From Heliocybe sulcata (taxonomy: Eukaryota > Basidiomycota > Agaricomycetes > Gloeophyllales > Gloeophyllaceae), in the NCBI GenBank assembly GCA_004369045.1, contig ML213513.1:329057-393056 (forward strand): a stretch of DNA of 64,000 nt, given 5' to 3'. This document shows positions 1 through 10,440 of the stretch, piece after piece. Each line of letters starts with the position of its first letter. The stretch's first letter is position 1. A program made the translations under genes and the position numbers. The notes under the pieces were generated by a model. It was not told where the DNA came from and ran no database searches. It saw only the letters and a program-made list of their open reading frames with translations.

Positions 1-1152
1 ACTAACTGGCTTACAGAGGTGGAATTCGTAATATCCCCAGGAGGGCATTTCGATGTTGTGAAAGGTGGTCAGGTCAGTTGCCGGACGAATAATTCACGGC
101 AATGTCTGACGTTGGCTGTAGGGCTACGAGACAAATATCAAAGCGCAAATCTCGTTCTTGAAGAGCTTGCTATAATTCATCGTGCCTAGTGTCTCCAGCT
201 ATTTGCTTCAGTCTCGAAGGCTATCTAGTGAACTTGTCAAGTTACGTGTCGATTCTGGCGAATATAGATCTCTATCATGTAATTGCGGATTCTACCTATC
301 CGTCGTACTTCTATCAAGCGTGACTGCAATTACCGCTCAGCAGTGTCGTTCCTCATCCGCTATAGCGTCAACCGACAGCGGCACCGTATTCTTCCCAGAA
401 GCTCTTAGAGCTGCGTCGAGTTCTGGACTGTCGGACTGGACTGTGGGACAGCGATGCGTGCGCACCAACAAGTAGTACTGCCCGCAGGAAGGAACATCAC
501 TGTAATCACGTTCTGATCATGGGAGCGATGAAATGGTCAAAGCGGTTCGTACAACAGCGCCCGAGAGCTTCTTCCCCTGTGAACACATCTTAAAAATCGA
601 CAGAGACAATAGAGAGGCATAAATCTTAGACGGACAAAAGTACCATCCTTGATATACATACATAGCTGGAACTTCTGCGTTGGCACTAGAAGCATTTCGC
701 GCTCGTAATGGTATCCCTGTGGGTCATCTATCCAGTCATTGAACCTCAGGTCACCCACCGCGAAGCTGTGGTGGGGCTAGTTTTCGCTGGCATCTTGGAA
801 ACTTGGGGCCAGCTACTGCTTACCGGATGCCAAGTGGTAACCCGAGTAGCACCCACAAATCGAGGGGCTTGTACCTGACAACCGCACCAGTGGTTTGTTT
901 CTGCATATGTTGCGAGCCATGTCTTCATTACAGTCTGTTACCTTGTATGAGATCTTCAGAAGCTGTTAATAGGGTGTTCTCGGCTCGAACGCGTTTCGTG
1001 ACTGTGGAGCGGGAGGATGTTCATTGCAAATGCGATATGGCACGACTACATATAATATAGTCGATACACGATATCGCTATCTACGACCGAAAACTCAGCG
1101 GACTGAGGTGTAGTACCGCAATACAATTCGCTCTATCGCTAGCTAGCTAGTA
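1..1152. other. left edge, mostly no recognisable gene
   Basis: I recognise no intact gene. On the minus strand at about 780-540 a frame reads HHSFAVGDLRFNDWIDDPQG and continues YHYEREML; it looks protein-like but has no start, stop or flanking exons I can place, so it may be a gene remnant or an exon of a gene I cannot resolve. The plus frame at 182-475 (97 codons) has no recognisable motif. Confidence 0.3.
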
Positions 1153-4100
1153 TCATGCAAGCCCTGCCAACAAGGTTTTCAGAGGGGTGTCGGAAGTATA
1201 TGCTGAAGGCAAGATTGTAGCGCCCGTCGCCTCTTCGAGTTTGTTGCAGAGTCGCACAAAACCCATGGAATCAATACCTAGCGAATGAAATGTCTCATCG
1301 AGCACGCGGGAGTAATGTTCGGCTGTATAATTGAAATCGGCAGCAAGAGCATGCAAGAACGCCTGCTCAACACTAGTGGACGAATGGCATCCATTGAGGT
1401 CTCCGGGTTTCGCCGTGTCATACAATTCTCTTGGTGCCACCAGTGAGGAAGGCTGTTCAGCCTGAGTGAATTCAGTAGTAGCCGTAGCGCCAAGCTTTGA
1501 GGATGAACAGGAAGGGGCAGATTGCTTTGAAGCATACGTTGTGATCACCGCCGCCGTCATCATGTCGCCCGTTCTCTCAATACAGCCGTCCGCGGGCAAG
1601 ACATGAAGATCAGTCCAGCCATACCGTTGTAACATACTCGTCACAATACTGTCTGGACCGACATCAATGAAGGTCTGTTGCCTCCCTCCATTGGTAACAG
1701 CCATCCCCCGCACAGTCACCATGCTTTGGAAAAAATTGATTGTTTGCCGCATATGTCGGAGCCAGTACTGAGGTCGCAGACGCTGAGACTTCAGAGGTCG
1801 CCCCGTCAATCCGGAAATATAGGTGCATTTTGTACGGGGATCTTGAGGAGGAACGAAATCCTTTTCGCAAGTCACCGTCTGTCCAAATATCCGCATCGCT
1901 CTATCGAGGAGAGCAGAATGATAGGGCACTGCACTATTGATCCGCTTGGAGCGTAATTTCCGACCTTCCAAATACTGCACGCTCCGCTCGATGGCTGAAG
2001 CAGATCCGGCGAGCACGACGTGGGTTGGACCAGCGTGGATTGCAATGTCAGGCGCGTCATGAACGTCGGTGATGACATGCTTTACTTCGTCTATGCTAGC
2101 AAAGACATTTAGCATGCCCCCGGCCTGAACTGAGCAGCTGTCGGTGCAGGCTATGTGAGATTGGCACTGTTTATGCGGTTCGACCGTATCAACCAGGATT
2201 CCAGACTGGTGAATGGCCAAAGCCCGACGAGCGATAACTTGAGTGATTTCCTTCTCGTCCGCATAACCTCCCGTAATAGCAGCGGCGAATTCTCCAAAGC
2301 AGTAGCCTAAAACGACATGGGCATGGACGCCTTGCCTTGATAGACGTTCGATTTTCCATAGTTGAGAGGCTAAGGTGTACAATTGCACCGCCAGAATCTG
2401 CGCAGCTTTGTTACATCTGACAGAGCACAAGTAAGTAACATCGAAAGCGGAACATCGTGATGCACATACGTTTCTCCAGGCACAGCGGGATAGGAAAAGC
2501 TCGGAAACACTTCAGTTACGTGCTCGATCAACCTATCCAAAATGACACGGGATCCATCATCCAATGAATAGTTCCCGAGACTCGTCAATGATGGGCCGAA
2601 GAGAAATATGTATTGTTGCGGGTCAACACATTGGCTGGTATCATGGGTCATACCGCCGCTTGCATCTTGCGGAGAATTGTATGTGAGAATAGCGTTCATG
2701 AGTAGATCGATAAGGCGCTTGTCCAGGGGAGGACAATCCGCAAGTGCCTGGCTTCGTCGGACCGTCGTGGAAACGTCCAGATTAGCATATCTCGATGGAA
2801 AGCCTCCTAACTGGAATATAGCTCTGAAGGACGGTAGCAACCTAGATAGAGAAATAATAGGGCCACTATCTTGCAGGCTGTCTAAGGAGGCCAAGGCGGC
2901 TTCTATTGTTCCGATGTACTCTTCCAGAGACACCAATTCTGGGATAAAAGACCCAGTGCATGTAGCAGCCTGCAAGACGACGTCTTTCCATGGCGCAATC
3001 ACTGGATTCGCGACGTTGGAAAAGGCAAGATCCTCCGGGAAGTGCCCGTCCCGGTATAGTATCAAATCTCGAATTGCTCTTGCACAGACGTCTACAGGAA
3101 CCCAAGAGGCGTCCGGAAGGTCCTTGGGAACTTTTTGGATAGACGGCATAGCTCCGAGTATCATAGGGATCATTTCATTCGCTGTCCATGCTCCTGTCCT
3201 GGAATGCCCGCAGATTTGTCCGATTCGGATAACATGTAAGCGGAATGCATTAGGATACCGACGATGGAGATGACGAAGGACGTGTTCAGCAGCGAGCTTG
3301 GAGACTGCGTAGCCCTAAGATTATACCGATTCAATATTCGCCATGTCCATTGCCACACATCGCAAGACGTACCTGCGGTAATGAATAGTGGACCTTTCCA
3401 TCCAGCGGTGATTCTGGAACGATAGGATTTTCATAGCCGAAGGACGTGCTGATGCTACTTAGGAAGTGGATCCGGGGCCTGCGATTGCACCATAGGGTAA
3501 GCTGCGCAAGGCGCTGAACCACGACGAGGTCCGATTCGAAGGAGGTCAAATGGCTGTTAAAATCTACTTTCCAAGCGCAGTGCACTATCGCATCAACTGA
3601 GTTCAGCAGTTGCGTGTATTCATCCAACGTGCAGCCAAGATACTCGTCACGGAGATCGGTGACAGAAAGAAGTCTCAGAGTTCCTAGCGAAGTAGCTCGT
3701 GCAATGACTTCATTGTCTAGATTCTTCGAGCCGAATGCATGGAGGAGCCGGTCAAGGGCCTGACCGCGGATGAGACAGACAACGCAGACAGTAGCCTCCA
3801 TCAGCAGCTCCTGCAACAGATGACTTCCTAGGAAGCCAGTAGCTCCAGTAAGCAGGATTGTGTGACGGATCCCGGACTTCTTTCGGTCTCGCGGCGCCGG
3901 AAACCTAGCTGATTCGAGGAGACTACTGAACCTATCGATCAAGGAGTCCAACTGGACCTGTGTATAGCTTGTCTTCCGCATCGTGGGATGCGAGACGAAG
4001 TGCGATAGGGCTTCCAACGTCATACAGTTATACAAGTCAGCAGGCTCAACTCGAACCGCGAGTTCCTTTGACAAGCTACCAGCAAGCTCGATAGCATTGA

Positions 4101-6392
4101 GGGAATTGACTCCCAGATCGAAAATGTTGGTGTTTGGCGATAAGTTTGGTGTGGACAAGTGAAGAATGCGAGTGACTGCCGCGGATACAATGGCTAACGT
4201 CGATGCAGGATCCCTCCGTGGAGGTAGCGTCGCAACGGACCCGAGGCCAGCCTGCCATGTTTGTGAATCGCCCGCCGCACCTTCCCGCGCAGGGATGCGG
4301 ACTGAAGTGTGCGGATCGCGACCCCGCCACCAGACACGTCGCTGGAATGGATAAGTGGGAAAGGTTCGCAGACGGTCGATTGATACAGCAGAGCGAGGGA
4401 AAATCTTCGGGAAATCCAAAGTGTGTCCCCTTTCGTACATGAAGGTCGCTGCATCCAGAAGAGCACCCATTTGTATCAGCTGGTCAAGACGGCGCTGGTC
4501 ATCGTCATCGAAAGACGACGAGTCCTTCATCGCGTCGACATCGAACAGCGGCATGAGGAGCTGGGGAGCAGGGTCCTGCACGGGCATCGGTTCTGAACAG
4601 CCTGAAATAATGGATTTCAGATCCTCTAGATCGCGCGCCACTATAGCCTTTCGCACTGGATGGTGCTCACGGCAGATTGACAGTATAGTGGCCAAATCAG
4701 CGATAGAAGCTTGAGACGTCTCTGCCCAGTCCATAACGGCTACAATAGATGCGCTGAGAGCGCTAGCAGAGCGCCCCGAGAACGGAACCAGGTAGCGAAA
4801 ATAAGAGGGGATAGGGGTCGTGTCTCTTGAAGGGGGCTCCTGCAACACGAGACAAGCAACTGCACCGCCTGTGGTACGCTATCGGGTCAGAGCAGAGTAG
4901 TAGGTTGGCACATCACTGGATACGTACTGAAACCAAAGCTGCTGACAGTAGCGATGCTGGATCCATGGTGGTCTAAGGGAATGCTACTCACTGGCACCTT
5001 GAGATATTGGGAGTTAATGTTTGATGCGGGTTGAACGTGATGCGGCGGTATCTGCCTATGTTTGAAACATAGTAGAACCTTCAATACACCTATGTCGCAT
5101 TCAGAGAGTGCTACATGGGAAATCATTGGCAGCTGCTGTCTTACCGACTAGTGCCGCGGCAGCCTGGCAATGACCTACGACTGTCTTCGAAGACGAGACA
5201 TACAGAGCTCTCTCACGGTAATGGCCGTATATTTGTTGAATTGCTTCTAGTTCGATCCTGTCTCCGAGGACTGTGCCCGTCCCGTGTGCTGTTAAAGGGG
5301 GAGACACTCCTCAGCGTGCGTGAATACCATGGAACACAGACACTGACCTTCGTGAAAGGCAACACTGTCACGATCGACTCCTGCAGAATGCAAGGCTTCC
5401 TGCAGCACGTCGCATTGCACCTTCACGTTGGGAGTGGCCAATGTGGATGCCTTTCCGTTATGACGAATGAGGACCGCCCGTATCAAAGCATCCATACAGT
5501 TGCCGTCTCGTGCGGCAAGACTTGATTTCTTCAGCACCAAAAATACTGCCCCTTCCTGCAAAGGGTGGTCAATATCATAATAGAAAATGTCCCGTGCTTA
5601 TGACTTACGGAGGGCAGATAACCGTCAGCATCTTTAGAGAAAGTGGAACATCGGCCTTTTTTTGAGGCTACACCAACTGATGACGCCCAAAGTAATGGTG
5701 CAGGACAGAAATGGGTGGCCAAAGCGCCAACTATTGCCACATCAGCTTGTCCCGTTAAAATGGAGTGTACTCCTATGCAAAGGGAGCATTGATTACATTG
5801 GGCTATTGTCAATGACAACTCAGTGTAACGCACCATAATCAAGGGCATTTGCCCCACTTGCACAAGCACTCGAAACCGTCGAGGCAGCACCATGAAAATC
5901 GAAGAAGTGCGAAACTCGTCCCGCAACGACGCTTGGGTCTGAATTCTGAGCCCAGTTATGATCGAAAGCTGATGGCCCTTCCTCCAACGCACGCCTGACG
6001 TCCCAATTATCCTCGGAGCCCATTGCAATTGTAACTGATACTCTTTTGCCTCTGAGCTCTCTTGGCGCAACGCCAGCATTTTCCAACGCTTCCCATGTTA
6101 GCTCTAGGGCTAGACGGCAGTTGGGTCTCATTATTTCTGCTTCACCTGGAGGTATGTCGAAGAAGCTGGCGTCGAACGCCTCGACACCATCCTGCCCCAG
6201 CCAACCACCGTTGCAAGGGGTAGAACCGGGTGCCATCCAATCGAACCCTCGGGAAGGCGGTGGAGGCTGGCTGCAGTCTTTCCATCCGCCCTCTACGAGC
6301 ATCGACCAGAATCTGGAGGAATCCTGCACACCTCCTGGAAGCCGACAAGAGCTTCCGATAATGGCGACAAAGTCCGGCTGTTGATTGTCCAT
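1153..6392 (-). CDS. polyketide synthase, KS-ACP-TR-AT(Cys)-ACP
   Basis: About 1,600 residues in eight exons. The KS (about 6380-4880) has Cys in SSACASG, His in EAHGTGT and His in SKTVVGH. It ends FGFSGG where most KSs read FGFSGT. The KS-AT linker follows (LVPFSGRSASAL), but the AT is absent: the chain passes to a post-AT linker (FPTYPFQRRVWW). Next come an ACP (FDLGVNSLNA, Ser codon 4104-4102), a thioester reductase (GATGFLGSHLL; GYAVSKLAAE with the YxxxK pair), an acyltransferase with GYCFGEF (Cys codon 2301-2299) and VPYHS (His 1920-1918), and a C-terminal ACP (LGIDSMGF, Ser 1269-1267). The TR-to-AT junction is an ordinary intron (gtatgt...cag, about 2474-2419), so this is one gene. No KR, DH, ER or TE. 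Release as an aldehyde is known for TR domains; the product is not inferable. Confidence 0.88.
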
Positions 6393-7395
6393 GGTGGCAG
6401 TCAGGAATCTAAGGTGCCTCAGATGAAGTAGGGAAAACTAAGGAGAGAATAACCGCAAAATATCGCGAGAAGCAGGAACAGAGGACGGACGGGGTTGCAT
6501 TATACATAACTTGCGGGCCACAGAGCCAGATGACAGCTGAAGTGGCGACCTGAAAACGTCTCATGCGGTGTCGGCGGATTCGGCAAACTTCATGCATCCC
6601 TGTGAATGATTGATGTTACACCCACCAATCTTTCACCGGGAATTGATGATCAGGGAGGCCGGAACGATACGTATGCCGACGAGCCGAGGATCAGGCAACA
6701 GCACATTTGCCAGAACTTGGAGCTGCTCGCCGACTCTTGCGAGTGTTATCGAATGGAGTGATCCCGATACCCACTGACGACCGGGATTTTTCCGCAGCAT
6801 TGCCATCCGGGACACCCGACCTTGCGCTAATGTGACGAACCTGGAGCCCGGGCTGATATACGACGTACCTAGACCGGCAATGGTATCTTTGAATATATGC
6901 AAGTCGGAGTTAGCCATGCTTGAAGTATTTCCGAAAATGATGACAAGCAAGGACACGAAACTGACAGGGCTCGCCCAAGCAAGGATCACCGGACCCGAGC
7001 TTGCCAATACTATCTAACTGAAGGTCTGAACGCGAACTTTATGATCAGAAGCATATCCGTGCTTTCCATGAGGCGGCGACACGGGCAGCACGGACTGACT
7101 TTCAAGCAGCCACGGCGCAGCCCGCAAGTTACCAAAGGGAGCTGATAGAGACCACGAAGCAAGTCAGAGCGTCGTGAACCTTTGAGTCAAAAGAGTGCGG
7201 ATGTCGCTCGAGGTTACAATTGAATATTGAAGTTCGCCTTTACGCGACGGCGAAGCGCTCGGCAGCTCGGATAGTCCCGGGAGCACTTAATGTCATGTAC
7301 GTTTTGCCACCAATCACGGCTATAACTACTCATATTCATGTTTACAACACAGCAAAAATAATACAGGTTATATCGCCATCTCCTCGTGTGTAACA
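6393..7395. other. intergenic, 5' of the KS-ACP-TR synthase
   Basis: Lies between the start of the minus-strand synthase and the 3' end of the acyltransferase gene. It should hold the synthase promoter: a TATA-like stretch (TATGTATAAT on the minus strand, about 6510-6501) sits about 110 bp before the ATG. The frames at 6633-7007 show no recognisable motif. Confidence 0.4.
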
Positions 7396-9107
7396 TTACA
7401 GCAAAATGGACATCAGCTCAGCCCATTTCTTGATGAACCCGTCTACCACATCACGGGGCATGGCGACCTCGTTGTAGTCGGCAGCAAGTGTAAGCCTCTT
7501 GTTCCAGCTATGAACACGGAAGAATCTGCTCCAATAAGTAGTTAAAATGCCATGACCACTTTGATGACGAATGTTGCTACGTACGGGCCCGGGTCCGTCT
7601 TATTCAGTGAATTGAAGAAGTCTGTCACTTTAACCACGACGTTGCCTTGACTGTCTTTGTACTCCGGCTGCAAGTAAGTTTCTCCAATTCCATCTCCTGC
7701 GAACCATGGTCCCATCCACGGTGGCGGAGGCCTACGCAATAATGATGACGTGAATTGCGAGGTGTACATGTAAGGACTGAAACGTACGGAGCACCGGAGC
7801 GTAGACCAGCCAGCATCATTTCGACCTCCTGTGCTTCGATAGCGAGAAGGGAAGGGTAGCTCTTCTGCTTGGCGTATTCCTGCTTTACCGCATCTGCCAG
7901 CTTGAGGAGCTGCGCCTTCTCTCCCTCAGCAGCGGACGATTGTACGAGCTTGACTGGAACGACGATGGCCGACATGCCGAGACAATAACCGGGGTAACCC
8001 TCGCGAGAGGACCAAGGAGCAGCAAGACGTGCCCTGCTGTCCACAAGGCCGTAGAATACAAAAGACGCATCATCCGGAGTCGACTCGTTCGGCGGGTTGT
8101 CGGACGCGCAAACGAGGCAAACAGCTCCATGAGCTGGGGAGAATCAGCTACAGGTTATGCTTAACTACGTAACCGAGACTTACCGACTTGAGTTATCGTG
8201 TAGCCCAAGCTACGCGCGTTTTGAATGATTTTTGCACTCTCTTCAGGAGCAAATGTGTAACTGGCTCGCCGAGTCGGACCAGGTCCAATGTCCCTGGTCT
8301 TGAAACCGTATTGTCTCTGTAGAGCCACTAAAATTGAGAATTGGGAAAAAAGAAACTGTGCAAACAAATACTTACGGGCATCGCAGCGGCCAGGTCCCCC
8401 ATAACCCCCGCAAGCGTCTGATTGTAGGGCTCACCCTCGCGAGGTTCACTCGGAGCCAGTATCTCTGATGCCACTGGAGTCAGATTTTCGACTTCCTTGC
8501 CCCATTGGAACTGCTTTGAGGCGAGGGATGGAACGCTCAAGTACGGAGCGAGAATCTGGAGGTATTTCGTAATGGCGATCTTGGTGCCGGCTCCGTCAAA
8601 CGGAGTGTGGTGCGTATGCATCAGAAGACCGTAGGACGTCGAGGATCGAGTGACGAAGTAGAGGAATGTTTGGTCTCCATTTGGTTCGGGTATCTTGTTC
8701 TGTCCAATCCGGTAGCGCAGCTCGTCTAAGTCGGTCGTTCCTTCGTAGAGACGAACCGTCCTGGATGCCCACTCCAAAGCCTCTTGTTGGTCATGGGGAA
8801 CCTTGTACGTGACTAGCGAGTTGCCGGCCTCATCTTGCTCGGTGTTGGCGGCGACGATCGGGAGACTGAAACGCATGGCTAGCCATGCTGCTTTCGCCCG
8901 AGCGATGAAGTCATTCACGGGAGTGTCGACGGAGAGTTCTAAGTCAGCAGCTAGGAACAAATTCTGTTCGCCGTGGTTGAATCTGTTCCACACGTCTTCA
9001 ATCACCTCTCCTCCAGCAGCCTCGCGAAGATATTTGGAGGAGTCGTCCGGCGAGACACGCCAGACATATCTGCTGAAATCCATGGGGGCAAACGTGGGTG
9101 CAGACAT
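7396..9107 (-). CDS. condensation-domain-like (HxxxD) acyltransferase
   Basis: Five exons, start ATG at 9107 (MSAPTFAPMDFSRYVWRVSP), stop TAA at 7398-7396. About 170 residues in it reads LLMHTHHTPFDGAG, the HxxxDG motif of the CoA-dependent acyltransferase superfamily (NRPS condensation domains, Pap and trichothecene 3-O-acetyltransferase types). Downstream exons read GPGPTRRASYTF, PPPPWMGPWFAGDG and, at the C terminus, RVHSWNKRLTLAADYN, as in uncharacterised fungal members. It stands alone, with no A or PCP domain, so it probably transfers an acyl group to a hydroxyl or amine of the cluster product; donor and acceptor are unknown. It sits between the two synthases and diverges from the plus-strand one. 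Splice phases are consistent throughout; nothing suggests decay. Confidence 0.85.
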
Positions 9108-10440
9108 GATAGAGAGACAAACTTGTGTGCAGCACAGAGGTGGTCTTACAGCTTTCCAGGACAAGGGCCAGCCTTATAACTGAATGTGCCCCTTCGAAGA
9201 TGGCGAAGCCCGCCATTCCAGTGGCAGAAATCTGATTGTGCGATGTAAGTCCTGGTCCCAATATCGCTCTGTTCTCAAGACTCCTGCTTGTACAATCAGC
9301 CCCTGAGCATGGGCATGATCGGCTTCATTGTGATGTGAGGGTGATCATCATGAATGGACGTAGCACACGCACTGCAATGAGCGCCTCTCCAGCAACCATA
9401 ACAGACGGCATGCGTACCTGTTCCCACATGTACAGGCTCTGGTCGTTCTGATGACATCCCTGTCAAGCAGGCATTGGGCAGGGGTCATTGAAGGATTCTA
9501 TGCATACTGAACTGATGAACCCTGGTTCGCGCTATACGAATCCGTCGCCGAGCTTGTAGTACTCGGGGTCCGTGCGAGAAATCCAAATCATGCATTGGAG
9601 AAACAGAAGCTCTTGGATAGGTGTCCAAATTCAGTGTCAAACAGATAGCGCAGCAACGCCTCGACCTAGTGACAAGGCGGCGGTAGGCTCACCTGAATCT
9701 GTCTCCGAGCGTATGGAGTATCAGTTGTTTAGAACCTTCATGCTGTCAAATTGGCGGTGCGCAGGCTGATGCTTGAAGTGGTGGGCACCAGGAAAACCTT
9801 GCCTGGAATCGACAAACAGCAGGCGCTCCTTCCTAAACCCCGAACGTCTGGCAAGAGGGGTGATAGATAATCAAGGGTCGCGAGTCAAACGCGCATCATC
9901 AACCAGCCATTTTCCAATAATTGAACTTGCTCTATAAGGGCCGTTAACCGCCTATGAGCCGAAATAGTGATCACAGGAAGTCGAAAGAAACTGTGGTGTA
10001 AGCGGCGAAGTTATATCGAGCCGTGAGAAAAAAAACCAGTTGGTCCGGGACTGGCATTACGCTTTCATCACAATAATGTGTGCGTACTACTTGGTCATGA
10101 ACAGTGGGTTCATTCATCCTACCCATTGGATATGCTTATCGATGCAGACCTGTATCAAACTTTAGTGCCCGGACAGCGAGAACCCCGTGCCCCTGAGCCT
10201 ATTTTAGAGAAACAGCGCTGATGCAATGCTCACTGTAACTGTTGGCAATGACCATCAGTTGTGGGCGGAGCATGGGTCTTCATCATTGGACGAGCGGACG
10301 CTTGGAATACATCGAGCCTCGTAAAAGATCACTCGTCAAAGTGGGACGACCGGCGGGATGCTTGTTTGGATTTCTTGAGAAACTCGCCGTAACGCCGTAT
10401 CAGTGCTGATCGCTGACCCTTCCAAGACCATCGACTATAC
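9108..10440. other. divergent promoter region, acyltransferase / A-KS synthase
   Basis: A 1.3 kb spacer between two outward-facing cluster genes, so it should contain both promoters and could co-regulate them. Apart from the TATA box near 9175 I see no convincing operator repeat and no ORF with a recognisable motif. Confidence 0.4.
9174..9179 (-). promoter_or_regulatory. TATA box of the acyltransferase gene
   Basis: TTATAA (its own reverse complement) lies about 67 bp before the ATG at 9107, a usual fungal TATA distance. Confidence 0.4.

Noticed and set aside
1140-1152. gctagctagctag as a terminator or operator of the synthase
   Set aside because: Short self-complementary simple repeat; its place next to the stop codon is the only argument.
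2400-2480. A gene boundary between the thioester reductase and the acyltransferase
   Set aside because: A standard intron (gtatgt...cag) joins PGET to NKAAQILAVQ in phase, and no ATG begins the downstream frame; one continuous gene is simpler.
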